DNA from: Acanthopleura granulata
Taxonomy: Eukaryota; Mollusca; Polyplacophora; Chitonida; Chitonidae
NCBI GenBank assembly: GCA_016165875.1
Contig: JABBOT010000005.1
Span: 3,541,499-3,605,498, forward strand
Direction: 5' to 3'
DNA length: 64,000 nt
A program made the position numbers and the translations under genes. Positions 24,844 through 38,800 of the stretch are shown here, in pieces (position 1 is the first letter of the stretch; every line of letters begins with the position of its first letter). The notes beneath the pieces are model-generated. The model was not told where the DNA came from. It ran no database searches and saw only the letters and a list, made by a program, of their open reading frames with translations.

Positions 24844-27800
24844 CTACAAATTGGTTTGAGCTTTGTCTCGCCGAATATTAGCATTCTCTATCATGCCAAC
24901 ATCCAAGGTGGCTTCTGTCTCATTTTCCAATACTGAGGTTTTGGCCAAGGCTCTCCTCCCGATGGACATAATAACCTCTACCTGCTCACTAGGGGGAGCT
25001 GTGTCTGCGTCTGATTGAACGCTCTCAACAGCTGTGGTGACAGTCGCTGCTGGAGTCTGAGTGGGCTCTTCCCAAGGTGGTAAAGGCCAGCGAGACACAC
25101 CATAAGGGTCGTCTGTTGTCTGCATCTTGTTTGTCTCCTGTAGAAGGCTGCGAGAATTCCCTGTAAATTGAAGGAGTGATAATGACCAATTCCTTTGACC
25201 ATTTTACAGAAATATGCTGGGTACCACAACATATTTACGGCCCGAAGTTTACAAGACAGGCTCCGTTTCGCTACTTATTTACTTGATTGGAATACTTTAA
25301 TCATTATGCCTTACAGATTTAGATTTAATACACATACTGAACTACCATGCTGGAAGAGGAACTTTTAATAGTGCAGTCTGTTAAACTGAGGCTCATACAT
25401 GACACTTGCGCATACAATGTGAAATATCAAACTAAAAGACAACAAAATCTAAATGCTGAAAACACATGAGCATAACTGAAGACCAGAAAGCCTGTATCCT
25501 GTTGCTATGACAACTAACCTGGGAGTGGCACATGACCCAACTTTGACCTCTGCCCTTCACCAGGGTCCCCAAATGGATTGTATGTATTTGGCAGCATGAT
25601 GAACATGAAGGACAAGGCTAGCACCTAGAAAAAGAAACATGAGTGTCATGAAGTAAGCATGAAGGGCAAAGAAAACAAAACGAATGTCATGAAATATCAG
25701 GTCAATGACACTTCATCCCCTGTTTCCTGTTGTATTTTGGAAAACTGGTGCAGGCAGTGGAATAATTTTCATTCTTCATTATCATTATTTGGCTAGATAT
25801 AACAACAATCTCGTCTTTTGTAACACTTTCTGGCAAAAAATTAATTAAGTTCCAATACTTGGGGTAAAATGACGTGCACGTGGTGAAAGGAAACAAGGAA
25901 TCAAGTGAGAACGCCTACATCCAATATATGCAAGGCTCATTGAAACTAAGTCCTGGTTGTATTTATTTGATTGCTTACAAAAAAGGATTATCTTTATTCC
26001 TGGGCTTGAATGAAGACATTTTTTCTTTCAGAAATTATCTAAGACAAGTGGGAAAAGATAAATCAGACTTACCATGAGGCAAGTTGTTGTCTGGGCAGGT
26101 TTGGTTGTCTTCGCTAATACAAGAGCTTGTAACTTCTTCAACTGGGTGATAAGAGATCTGTCAAAATATAGCAACCATCAAATCACAGAAATTCATTACA
26201 CACTGGTTTTCCCTGACATGAGGATGACGCCTCATTACTCCCTGTACTTCTCTGTGTGATGCAATCATAACCAAATTTCTTATTTACAAATGATATGGAA
26301 ACCTGTAAATTACACTGTACTTTAGGCCCCCTGAAATATGGCACTATCTCATTCTGGAAAGCTTCAGCCAGAGGTACCAGGTACATAGCGTTACTTATTC
26401 ACAGCACATGTACATATGCAATATTTAAAACTTATTTAAGCCTGATTTAAGACAAATCACTCTGTGACTGCATCTTAAGGTGATCTCTTTCCGATGAGCA
26501 CCTAGTCCATTAATATAGTTCAACATAACAATCACTACTTCCATGCAAATGTCTGTACAGTAAATCCTTGATGCTTATGTCTATCACTTTTTCACTGTTC
26601 TATTAACTATGGGAACTTACACATTTTGTTTTTCTAGAACCTCCACTCGTTTCTTCAGCTGATTGTTTTCCTGTGTGCTAACCTTAACCCTCTTTTCCAG
26701 ACCATCCACATACTCGATTTTCCTCTTTCTGCTTTCTTTGGCCGACACCTGGAAATCAAACCGATCTCTCATCATAAACCTGCGTTCTCTTCCATCAGTA
26801 CAAGAAAGAGTAAACACAGATATGTATGATTATGTAATATTTCATTCCTCATGTAGCAAACTGAGAAAGAAGTTTAGTTTATGAAGATCTCGTACAGTAT
26901 CTATTCAATAACAAATAGATAAACCCTATTGATATCAAATCGAGTCAAGTACAGATGTAACTTAACATAACATTCTCCCATAAATAGATGAATACAATCT
27001 ATACCTTTCTCCTTTAATATGACACGCGAATGTCCACATTTCACAAAATGAATTCACACAGACACACTGTCATTACTACTAGAATGAAACCTTCCAACTT
27101 CAGTACTCACCTTATTTCTGATTTTGCGCCTCACACTTTTCAAGGCTCTCTCCTCCTCTTTTGTCAGAGGCATATCGGTGGGCAAAGACACGCCTTCTCT
27201 TGCCAGCAAATCCTTCTCCTCCTCTGTCAGCTCAAGTTTAGGCACCTGACAAAAATAAAAACAAGATGCTTATTTAATAGTAAACACACCACAGGTAACT
27301 TTTCATACCACTAACTAATCTTCTACAAGTAGTACTTTAGCTTGATTCATATCATGAGAAACCTTGGCCAGGAATTTTGGAGATTTCCTACAACACTGCC
27401 GTGTCCCAAAGGGCTTTGAGGACAATAAACCACATTGCAAGTTCGTGGAGGTCATTTGGCAATTTTAAGTTTATATGATATAACCTTTCTCATATGTGAG
27501 AACAAGTGATCCTCTGTGCAAACTAAGAGCATCAAACCCACTTATTACCACCAACGCCTCACTAACAGTGAGAGTAAGGGAATCTACAAATTACTTTTCC
27601 AAGCCAGTCAAAAGCAGGAACCAATTCCAGACGAGCTGAGTAATATGTTGTTTCATTCACCTATTTCGCCATTACCTGTGGACCAGCCTCCATCTTGGCA
27701 CAGTAATGATCTCCCACCCAGTCCTCCATTGGCCACACTCTTCTGCACTACTGCTTTCCTCCACTCATAAATGAATGAATGGTTATAGCTGAACGCCACA

Positions 27801-30281
27801 TCTTTCTCCACCCATGAAACTGCCCGCCATTGTACAAGCCATAGGTTTAGCCACAGGGGTGTCTCAGAGTCTTTGAGACACCCTATTTTGAGAAATTTTA
27901 CATGGGAAGATAGGAAAAATGTGAGAAAATTTCGAAATGAGACCCTCTGATTTTGAGTTTTGGCTAAATTTGTAGTACAAGTGAAATATTCTTCAGTGCA
28001 CCATAAAACAATAAACCAATAAATAACTTAATCCAGCAATCCTGAGGGCTAGACAAAACACCAACCTTGGCTGTATTGTTGATTGTCACCGGTGTTCTTG
28101 TGCTGATGTCTTTGACGGTGAAGGGTAACGTAGTGATCTTCCCGTTCCCTTGATACAACACTTTGATGGTTGTCATCTTGGTGCTGGGCGTCGTGGAGGT
28201 TATCACCGAGGTCGGCTCTGCAGTAGTAGTGGGCAGTGTTGACTCAAAGTTCAAGTCAGTGTTCAGAAGCTCAGGGGGAAGATCTGTCAACCAAAAAATT
28301 AACCATTCATAATATTTTCAATGGTACAATTTATTATCGTTTTCATCTGACCATTTAACCTGAAATACATTACAAGATATCACGTTGCATCCCAGATCTA
28401 ACCAGAACAATGTTTTCACCACCCAGAATCAGACCTGAAATATAATTATGTGTGTATGTGTCTCTGCTAGTTAAAATCCTGATGATCATGTATGAATGTC
28501 CATGAGAGAAAACCCTCCACATATACCTCTAACAAAACTCACTGGTACCTCTGCTCACTAAAATCATAATGATCAAGAATGATCATTTTATTAAGAGAAA
28601 ACCTTCCACACGTCAATTCACTCCGTAAAGAACGACTGACACAACTGTATATATTTTCATTTTACTGCAGTAGTCACATCTTTGATAATGAGGTCAGAAG
28701 TACCTTAAAAGCTCAGAAATATAGAGAATGAATATGAATACAGCTGTATTGATCATTCTTTACTTAGTAAATTTAGTGAAACCACTCCAAACGGAAGTTT
28801 CTAGCACATATACACAGAACACTTACCCAGATCCAAGGTGACATTCCCATTCAGCTGGCTCAGTATATCTGTATCAGACAGTAAGGCGTTGTTTTCTGTC
28901 GTGTCAAAGGTGGTGTCATCAAAGTTGAAGTAATCTAGTCCCAGAGGACTGCCCTGGGACAGGGGATCGGTGAGGGCTCCTGGGCTTCCGCTAGACCCAT
29001 ACTGCTCCTCACTGTACCCAGAGGGCGAGTCCGTGGGGCAGTCCAGAGAGACCCCGCTATCACTGTGAGATGGCGACTTCTCACTCACACTCTCCCTGTC
29101 AGTGAAGTTAGGGGAGGGCACCTGTGTGGACAACATCACTGGCATTTCAAGACACTGGTCACTTGTGTCAACTGGGTCCAGAGAGAAAAGGTCCAGATCC
29201 ATCTGAAAGTAAAACAAGACAATAAACTAACTGAACATGTTAAATGGTAAGTGTAGTCATGACGCTCCAACAGCATCATCATAATTTTGGAAGTAAATAT
29301 TTACCAGTTGACTACTTTGATAATAATACTATAAGGAGCTCAATGAATAACTCTGCATCAAATGTCATAAACTCAGTTTCAGAATTCCCCTGTGATTTTG
29401 AGAAGTGATTCACTGCTACCATATCTGTTTACATTAGAAACTCTGGTAGATCTCCCATCAAATCTGCAAAACTATCCACGATAATAAAAGATATAATGAA
29501 ATACATAACGAAATGACAACCTATAACAATAAAATCTAAATACATGTAACTTACCAGTAATAGATTTTCTAAGGCAAGCATGATAATAATATAAACCCAC
29601 CCGCCTTCTTCCAGTACAAATATATGTCTCCAAAGATGTACCCAAGCAGGACACCAGCAAAACTAATTTCAAACTATCTCAGTCCTCTGCAACAGTTGAT
29701 CGTTTCACATATGAAACTGATTGTCTCTCTACAGTTTACTCTGTAGTCATACTGCAATGCATAGGAACTGTTGCTGCTTAACTAGCCACAGTGGTCAAGG
29801 CCCCATAATCTCACCAATCAAAATATTTGTAAGGTGTACATATATCCCACTTTGTTTGATAAGGCATTAACACCTGGATATTTCCGTTGTGAAGTTTGTA
29901 CACGTGAGCTTAAACAATTTCATGCCTGCATATTCTTGTATTTAAAGTCAGCACAAAAGAAATGTAAAAATATTAGCAAAAGTAGAAGTAAAATTAAATT
30001 TGATAACAATTAAGTTATTTAATAATATTTTACACAAGTATACACATCTACTCTACAGCTATAATCAAACAGCAAAAGATATCGCTTTTGATGTTAACAC
30101 TGAACAAAAGCATTAGCCAGCTAGGGTTAATCAGAGCATAATATGACACAAAGTTAAGGGAAAAAAGTATATATATTACCATGTTGATGGTCTGTATTTG
30201 GGGTTGCTCGTCACGTAAGATACCGTCACTCTGGTCAAAGAGCATGTCCAGCACCTGGGAAGCTTGCATGTCAACTGCCAT
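24844..30281 (-). CDS. CREB3L: CREB3-like (CREB3L3/L4-type) ER-membrane bZIP transcription factor, 8 exons
   Basis: Exons, 5' to 3': 30180-30281, 28827-29202, 28066-28283, 27111-27245, 26621-26748, 26073-26157, 25519-25624, 24844-25160, giving about 488 aa with consistent phases. CREB3-family proteins sit in the ER membrane; Golgi site-1 and site-2 proteases release the bZIP part, which activates CRE/UPRE genes of secretion and stress. The acidic N-terminus holds D-x-L-F-S-L-D-P and DSGVSLD stretches. The family pre-bZIP motif is [25 protein letters not shown] (about 237-265). The basic region [17 protein letters not shown] (about 270-295) is split by intron 4, and a leucine zipper follows. 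One hydrophobic segment lies at about 346-363 and an RSLL site-1-protease-type motif at 387-390. The LLAREG and LEKQN wording is closer to CREB3L3/L4 than to CrebA/CREB3L1; the exact paralogue is uncertain. Confidence 0.92.
27857..27883. repeat. Perfect short hairpin in CREB3-like intron 3
   Basis: GGGTGTCTCA pairs perfectly with TGAGACACCC across a 7-base loop. It lies just 5' of a SINE-tail fragment (27960-28030) and may be part of that repeat's surroundings. No function can be assigned. Confidence 0.6.
27960..28030 (+). repeat. SINE tail fragment
   Basis: GTACAAGTGAAATATTCTTCAGTGCACCATAAAACAATAAACCAATAAATAA matches the shared 3' tail (TATAAGTGAAATATTCTTGAG..GGCGTAAAACACCAATCAAATAAATA type) found elsewhere in the window. 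It lies inside intron 3 of the CREB3-like gene. Confidence 0.55.
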
Positions 30282-30610
30282 GGTACTACGTTTGACGTGA
30301 AGTCAGGAAGGATGGAAGTTTACAGCGTGTAGTAAAACACACACGCACTCCCAGTGAAGTTCTAAATGACACACGACGTGTTACACACGACGTGGCTCCC
30401 AGTATATAAACTCACAAAATTTTTATTCCGCCCTATTTTTGGCTTGTCTCTTCACCCTACAGTTCCGCTCAGGCCAGTCCTTTGTTGTCTGACTCACTGA
30501 CAACTCACGATGTTGTCGGATTCAGTCTTGCACCACAGGACTGACAGTCCGACGTTTTGTTTTTGTTTTGCCTGCCGACGTGGTCGCACGGCCAGTATGG
30601 GCGGCTACAG
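30282..30610 (-). promoter_or_regulatory. Putative promoter of the CREB3-like gene with ACGTG motifs
   Basis: Upstream of the start codon lie a TGACGTGA half-CRE/UPRE-like site (30293-30300), a direct repeat of CACACGACGTG (30370-30380, 30384-30394) next to a TATATA element (30403-30408), an AP-1-type TGACTCA (30490-30496) and GACGTGG (30577-30583). On the minus strand two of these read CCACGTC, the core bound by XBP1/ATF6/CREB3-class factors. This suggests self- or stress-regulation. The promoter position is inferred from the gene start only. Confidence 0.45.
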
Positions 30611-32550
30611 GTCCTGACAAAAAGTGGGAAATTTGTAACAGTTTTTGCTGTAACGCGCTTAGCTGACAACAAATACTTCATACGGTCACATTAAACAATC
30701 ATTTCACACACTTTGATTTAAAAATCTTGTGAGTTAAAGAGCTGAAAAAAGCGTATTTCTCACAGTTCCGTACGCCTTCGGCCACCATATCCCGTCCTTT
30801 GGCTGCCTTGATCTATTTTTAGAAACTTTCATCATTGCCAGACTGGCCGAGGTGACGTGGAACTTAACCGGTACCTTTCTTTGATATGGGGGGATTTTAT
30901 ATGTGTTAGAAATGTACGAGTGTTATTCGGTTAGTTCGGACGAACTCGCTTAAGTCCGTAGTACAGCATTTCATCCCCAAGCACGGTTTTTAACTCTGTT
31001 AGGTGTTCGACAGTAAATTGGGAGCACTACTTCAGAGGAAATTCATGCACTTGATAACACAGTAGATAACATTAATAACATACCATATCTTTATACACCA
31101 AAACAGAGAAAGCTGAGTTTTTCTAACATCCTAAATCTCCACTTGAACTAGGCCTATTTTTTTCATCCGCGAAAAAAGTTGGGAATTCCCCTAAATCCTT
31201 TCATGCGTAGGCCCCGCCCCATCATAATGCTGGTCGCCATCGTTAAAGTGAAATATTCTTTAGTACCGCGCAAACACAAACCAAAGAAAATAAAGTAAAA
31301 AATAATGAAAATATCGAGAATTGAAGCTTTCATCAATTTTCTGCTTTTTAATTAAATGTTAAATGTTATAAAACCTGTCCGTACACGTCTTTTTTACTGG
31401 ACTTTACATTTGATCCTGGTATGCCGTTTTCATTTCTTTCGAATAGTTCAAACATAGGTAGGCACTATGTATAAATCCCCTCTAACAGTGAATCTCAGTC
31501 AACCAGCCTTATGCATATTCGTTATAATGAAACACTCGGAAAATTATAGAATTTTCTTTTAGAACACAAGAAAGACGGTTTGGAGCATATGCTGGAGCGT
31601 TGGTTAGCTCCACGTGTGAAGCTGACAACTAGCTGATTTAACAATGTACTCACGTACCGAGCTTGTCTGTAGTGCCTAGTACCTTACTACATCGTCGGAT
31701 CATACAGTTGAGCCTTGGTATACATGTATGAGGCGCAGGTTCAATGCTGGCTTTTGGTAGGGACTATCTCACATCACAACCGCTGGTATTTATTAGGTAC
31801 CGGTTGATTCCTGGTCCTGAGCTGGAAATTTTTGCATAGATTCCTCCGTTCTAATTGTTGGTGAGAACGATTACATGGCAATCCATGTGACCACATTCAC
31901 ATGCATGGCGTTTCTGTCGTCATGAATTAGTTGTTCACAGTGACCGATATATATTTGTTTTCGAGCTACAAGGACTACGAGCTTGAAGGTAGATTTGGGT
32001 GTCACGCCAACAATATTGACTTTTCTGTGTGCATTGTTGACATGCACATATTGTCTCTTTCAAATTATATCAGTTTTGATTTCTATATTTACAACATTGT
32101 TTTTGATTTTCCTTTCCATGGGGTTGTTTTGAAAATTAGCCTTGTTCCTCCACATCACACAAGGACAAATTTGCACGGGCATTCCTTACATGTGGCAAAG
32201 TTAGTGACTTGCCAACGAGTGCGATAATGCACGCACACATCACTTCCATCAGTGGACTGAAGAGTTTTATATGCATGTGTGAAATTTGTTCTTTTCAGTT
32301 TGTTGATTCGTTAACCAGAAATCCCAGTAATGTGTATCCATGTTGGCGATTTTTGCGGTTGCAGGGATGGAGTTAATTGTTAAGATGAATGTCAGAATTT
32401 TAACATTTCTACATCTAGATTCACTATGTTGAAAACAAGTGCTGATCGGACTTCATCTGCGCCGTTATCTCGTTCTCCACAAGGGAATACAACAACGACA
32501 ACACATATATATTAATTGTGCAAACTAAGCCTATCTGTAGATACACAGAG
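30611..32550. other. Intergenic between the CREB3-like and ALDH genes
   Basis: No gene is recognised. A MEF2-type CTATTTTTAG lies near 30812 and a SINE tail near 31200-31330. A frame of 98 codons at 31931-32227 (+) has biased AT-rich composition and no domain. Confidence 0.5.
31200..31330 (+). repeat. SINE tail fragment
   Basis: CCCCATCATAATGCTGGTCGCCATCGTTAAAGTGAAATATTCTTTAGTACCGCGCAAACACAAACCAAAG has the same block order as the other copies in reverse orientation to 60141-60403. It ends in A-rich sequence, as SINE tails do. Confidence 0.6.
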
Positions 32551-32555
32551 GCATT

Positions 32556-32561
32556 TTTATT
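32556..32561 (-). terminator. Candidate AATAAA polyadenylation signal of ALDH
   Basis: TTTATT on the plus strand (AATAAA on minus) lies about 315 bp past the ALDH stop codon at 32876. It is the closest canonical signal I found. Confidence 0.4.
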
Positions 32562-32875
32562 CATTTCCGAGTTGTGGTCATTGCCCACCTAAAAGGCGTT
32601 TGCTTACAATCTCACTGCATCGGCTCGGGTCAGTATTGTCCCGGTGGCAATGGTGGATCAATTTACAAGTTAACCTATAATTGAATATTTTCTTAATAAT
32701 CACTTTTAATCAGATGAAATTCGGTTGGAAAACATAATGCATGTACAGTCATGTACAAAAAATTCACAACAAAAAAGTGCGACACACTACAGGCACCTTA
32801 ATTATGAAGCATTCGTTCCTGAACATGTTACGTGCTCTGGTGTCTTTCTTGCCGATAGAACACACGATACACTGT

Positions 32876-35800
32876 TTAGGAGTTCTTCTGTGCTACCTTC
32901 ACTACCACCTGGAACAAAGGAAAAAGAAACAAAATAATTCTCTCAGAGATTTTCATACCTCTGTTTCAAGTAAGGTCTTTACAGATACTGTGTTAGAAAT
33001 GACCCTGTAAAAGAAAACAATAAAACTAACAGAATAATTGTATATAAGTATATGCAGTTAGGTCAATGTGCAGGAAACTTATTTGACGCCATCAATGAAC
33101 TAAATATATGAAGCTCCCTTTTCACCTTCTATAGTTGTATGAATACTCACATTTTTGACTTCGGTATAGTTCGACAAGCAGTATTCTCCCCTACAACAAT
33201 GACACATGCACATATAATGCTTTACGCTTGAGGACATCTCATTTTTGTTAGCTAAGTAATGGACAAGATTCCCTGAAAATGATGTAATTTACACATAATC
33301 TCTCGAGAGGATGACAAACGCCTGTAACCCAATTCCATGTATGTGACTATAATATATAAGGATTTTGTGAATATATGCTACATGCCTATAGCCTAAGGAT
33401 TCTTTATATGGTAACTGTTCTTGGGAAGAAGGCAAGTAAGAATCACAACAGGTAAAGTATTTAGAAATATATAACTGAAATACACTTTCTGATGCATCGT
33501 ATATATGTTGACATTTCTGTGGAAGCCGGATGCGGTTATTCGCGTTTTCGCAGTTTCGACGTTTTAAATAAAAGAGCGAAAACACGAAAGAGCGAAGGTT
33601 GAAAACGCGTAAACGCGAAAGGGCGAGAACGCAAAAGAGCGAGGGGCGAAAAGGCGAAGTGAACTTCTCTCTTTCGCCCTTTTTGACAGGTCAAAAACCT
33701 TCAAAAAATATATTCGCGTTTTCGCATTTTCGACCTTCGTTCTTTCGTGTTTTCGCGTTTTCGGTCTTTTATTTATAAGGTCAAAACTGCTAAAACGCGA
33801 ATGGCCGCATCCGGCTCCCATACATTATAGAAGCACTCATATCAAGAATTTCATCAGATAGTATCGAGAAATTTTGATATTTTAATACATACCGTATGTT
33901 TATTAAAGGTATATACGTGTACTTACTGTTCTCTCCCTATGCCAGACATCTTATAGCCCCCGAACGGAGCTTGGGCGAAGACGTTGTTATACGTGTTCAC
34001 CCTGAACAAAACAAAATCACACATTGCTGTAAAACCTAAGGAATGGTGGCTATAGAGTCAAAGGTGGAACAACAGCAAAACACAAAACACGCTCCACTGT
34101 GGAACGAGTTTGTTTCGAAAATACACCAATTTAAGGCTTTATGTATCTGCATCAGTTCGAATCTAAATGCTCTAACACATATTCGTATATATCAATCGTC
34201 AATCACAATGCACGTTCCAGGTCAGTCATCGCAAGTACTACAACGTTTGAACACAAATCACCAAATTACGAAGAAGGTAAATTATACGAGAAATTAGGAG
34301 AGAGTCATGGAGAGGAAAGAGTTTCAACAGTTTTCAACACTTGACCAATCGACGGGTTCGCCTCCCAATTTATCCCTAGCCAATAGGGAAGCGCGATAAA
34401 AAAACTTCTTATCAGCACAGAACTTGTACAACAGACTACACGACACAGTTAGTGTTGTAGCATATGCTATAATCGTTCATCTATATAGTTCGTCTCAAGA
34501 ACAAAAAAAAAAAACAGATATGCAAACATTACATAAATTTGTTGGTATGGAAGTTTCTTTCATTTATAAGTGCATGTTACACACCGAGACGGATCCGGAA
34601 ATAAGAGTCTGGAACGGTTGGATTGTTAATCCACTCACCAAACAGTCCCGGCCTGAATTCTTTGTACAAACTTCATCACTTTATTCAGATCGTTGGTAAA
34701 GATGGCCGCCCCAAGCCCGTAAGTTGAACTGTTTGATCGCTCGATGACTTCATCCAGGTCTTTGAATCTGAATATTTGTTGAACTGGTCCAAATATCTGT
34801 AACGAAATGTCCGTGACGATAAACGGGGCTGTGGCAATATCAGGAGAGTGTATTGGATAGACCGACTTTAATAACATCGTATCTGTAGAACAACAGAGCT
34901 AGGAGGTAGCCAATCAAAGTTTTGGAGGCCTATCGACATGTATATCATACATTATGGCTGTAAGATGGCCTCCTAAATTCCACAAGATATAATCGTATAT
35001 ATATCATCCTCGGTATTACACTTAATGACATCCTGGCCCAGATATTGGTGTTTTCAACAACATGGAGTTTCGCAAGGACACTTGTCTTTCACCAATGTAT
35101 AGTGTGCACATCTGTACGTCACGTGGGAAAGTTCGTTAGTAACTCATCAAAGGACTGTGGTTCCTCTACCCATAAAACTAAATACCATTTAATAGGTAAA
35201 TTTTCGAGTAGGGTGTTAAAGAGCAATCAAATAAATGAATAAACAGTTTCGGAAAAAGTGACTTATAAAGTATTACCTGACGTTGCAGTTATCGCAGTTT
35301 CACATTAAGATTTTCCTTATATAGCAAGTCGTTTAGAAGACACTGGCTTCTGGACGGGGTGTATAAGAAATATTCACCTCCTCCTTAGCGATCCTCATGT
35401 CATCGCCGACGTCAGAGAAGACCGTGGGTTGCATGAAGTAGCCCTTATCGCCAAATCGTCCTCCTCCAGCTTGTAGTTTGGCACCCTGCTGTTTGCCACT
35501 GTCTATCAGCTCCAGGATTTTCTCGAATTGGTCACTGTCCACCTGGGCCGAGACTTTATGTATTTATTTATTACCCATGACAAGGAGGTTAACTTTTTTC
35601 AGCGTTTATTTGTCTTTCTGCAACTCTATGGGAAACTGAACTGATTTCCTCATATTTGTGATAAACAATACGACAGAAATCGTTTTATACATCTTATACA
35701 GGCTTTCGGAAAAAAATGTATTCTATCATCAGGTTTGATGGCCAACTGCACTATTTTACAGTTAGCCACCATACCTGATGATGGAACAAGCATCTTGTTA

Positions 35801-38800
35801 TCCCAAATTTTACGGGAAAATTATGCAACGATTTGGATGAAATTTGGTTCACAGCTTGGCCTTTGTTCAAACTCAAATACATTACATTTTGGTTGCGAAC
35901 CTAATTTATATCAATATTCAAAAATGGTTTAAACGCATCCTCAGCAGTGGCAGGTGGAAATATTTTTTCTTTACCTTGTAATATATGTAGTTCAGAACAG
36001 AATACAAACATTATCAATATGCTGGAGCTCATGATAAGGTCACAAGCGATGGCGCTGTGTAGTGGGGGGAAGTTAGATGATGTGTGTGTGTGTGTACTTT
36101 CCAGTAAAGGGACATTACTGTGCTGAGACCATTCGCTATGTAAACACAAATGTGCGTTTGTGCTCTCTTTGGCAATGGTGAACAATCATATAGAAATTCC
36201 TCGATCTGTAGATCAAGATCACCACCAAATTATGCTAACAGACAGGCAGACAAACAAACAAACAAACAGACAGACACAGGCACCTGTAAAAAAACAACCT
36301 CACAGTATAAAGAGCCATTTTCAACAGTATTATAGGCTCCACCTTACTGATCTTACGGTTGTTTTGGCTGGTTTTTTCCCCGTATTAAATGTGATATAAT
36401 TAAGCAGTAACATGATATATTATATAAGTAAATCTTCAACAGAGCTCAACATGTCGACCAGCGACGCCGCCACAGAGTTGATTAATTGCAGAAGGACCAT
36501 GTGTACCGGATTTCCTCGTCACCATTACCTGTGGAGCCGCCTCCCACTTGTGGACCCGCCCCTTACGTGTGGACCCGCCTCTTACCTGTGGACCCGCCTC
36601 GTTGTTGAAGTCGTACGGATCTCCCACCGTCCTCCGTTTGGCTCGCTCAGCGCTCTTCTTCACAAACTCATCGTAAATGTCCTCGTGTACGAAGGTCCTG
36701 GTACCGGCCACGCAGCACTGGCCCATGTTCGTCATACACGCCTCGTGCGCCTCCTCCACGGCTTTATCCACTGTTCATCATACAGGTGAAATGTAATCAC
36801 AGAGAACTGTCACAAAATGGATCAGCTTTACACGTCATCTGAATGAATTCATGCAAAAAAAACCCCACTTTTTATTTCTTTCATTAATGCACTTACCTAA
36901 GAAAAAAAATGTGTTTTGCAGCGTTAGTTTTCAGACATTTGTCTCACTAAGTTCACAGGATTATTTCCTTGACTTTTAGATTATGCTGCCGTAGCCTGAT
37001 TATAGCGAAATCATTCTGATCGTGTTCCAGACTGATTAATTTCTTCATGATTAAATTTTAGAGACCACTGCGGCCTAAGAGATCCACGTAGGTTGTATTT
37101 CCGAGTAAGACTATCGAGGACATAACTCACGGTCGGTGTCAGGGAAAATGACACAAGGGCTCTTCCCACCCAGTTCCAGTGTGACTCTTTTCAGGTTGGA
37201 CCCTCCGGAGGCTTGCATTATGATTTTTCCCACCTAAAATATAATACGTTTTATGAATAGTAATGTCTATACAAAAAATATATGGAAACTGATTTTTATT
37301 CTATCTCTAATGGCAAGGAGATGAACTTTGGGATACCAAACAATTGCTCAGTTTATTCGTTTGTAATATTGCTTCTACTACGGTGATATGGATTAAACAG
37401 ACTAAGGTGAAATGCAAATAGCTTCCACAGACAGAGCAGATATCTATTTAGTCCTCTAGAATGAGAGAGTCTTTGTCATCAGCACGCACCTCCGTGGAGC
37501 CCGTGAACGCCACCTTGTCCACGCCCGGATGTGACGTCAAGGCGCCACCTGCGGTAGGCCCGTATCCAGGGACAACGTTCACTACGCCAGGCGGGAATCC
37601 AGCCTGGTTACAAATCAAATGCATATGTACATCAGCAGACGGTCATCATAATACGGAAATGCATGGAGTTTTTTTTATTGTTTAGGGGGGAAAAAAGAAA
37701 GGCGTTTGGTATGGTTTCACCATAAAGAGCCTCCGTAAGATTGTAGACCTATATTCCTGTACTTGGAGTTTGTTCACAACTGTTCATCCTATCTACGCTT
37801 ACCGTGTGCACACTAAGAACTCAGTGATGTGCAGTGTCGAGTTTTCGAAAAAAAAATGACGTCATGCGTATGCAAATTATGGAATGATGATGTCAAACAC
37901 TGGCACTACACCAGTGACGATTAACCAACGATGCACCTGTACAAACCTATCCATTTGACACAGTTGTCATATACGCCATTGCTACGGTTACTCCTGCCCT
38001 CCTGTATCGGATCATCTTCATTAAATTCAGCCATGTGGACACTGTATATCATTACCCTTATATAACATATTTGCGAAGTGTCTTGATTGATCAAATAAAT
38101 ATTGTATATAATTGATGTATTGGGTATAATATCTTAGGCCAGATAAGATACTGATCTCCTACTGACCTCCTTGACCAGTGACGCTGCGTACAGCGCCGAC
38201 AACGGCGTCTGCTCCGCGGGTTTGATGATCACCACGTTCCCTGTGGCCAGGGCAGGAGCCAACTTCCAGGCAAACATAATCAACGGATAGTTCCACTGTA
38301 TAAAAATAATTGTATAATAAATTTGTCATAGCTAAATTCAACAGTGCACCCAATGTCCTCAAATGTAATGTTATGGTGAAATACAAACGAGATGAAAACA
38401 AGTACTTGCTACACAGCTCGGACTGTAATGTCGGTGGTTGCCATGGGACAACGGACACATTTAAATATAAATAGCATATATATAAAATACCATAATTTTG
38501 TTTCCAGACTTCTTCATGCAGTAAACTAAAATGACATATTTCTTATGGAGAAGAAAAGCCTCCAGTTTTTGTTGCATGGTGACACTTCGGTGTAGCATTT
38601 AACATAGTTTTCAAACCAGTGACACAGACAGAATATCCATGGCTTATAAACAATTAAGTTGTGGAATAATGCAACAAATAAACAAAGTCATCAGTTAATA
38701 GCAGAAAAGCTGGTCGGGACACTAAACAGCGAAGGAAATTTCTTTAGTCAAAGACAGTTCATGACTGAGAGACTGTTAATTAAAAACATTACCAAATTAC

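Noticed and set aside
33564..33821. 85-codon minus-strand frame in the foldback element
   Set aside because: It consists of repeats of Arg/Ser/Phe codons dictated by the GCGAAA subrepeats.
36412..36789. 125-codon plus-strand frame over ALDH exon 9
   Set aside because: It is antisense to the conserved catalytic exon and its donor repeat.
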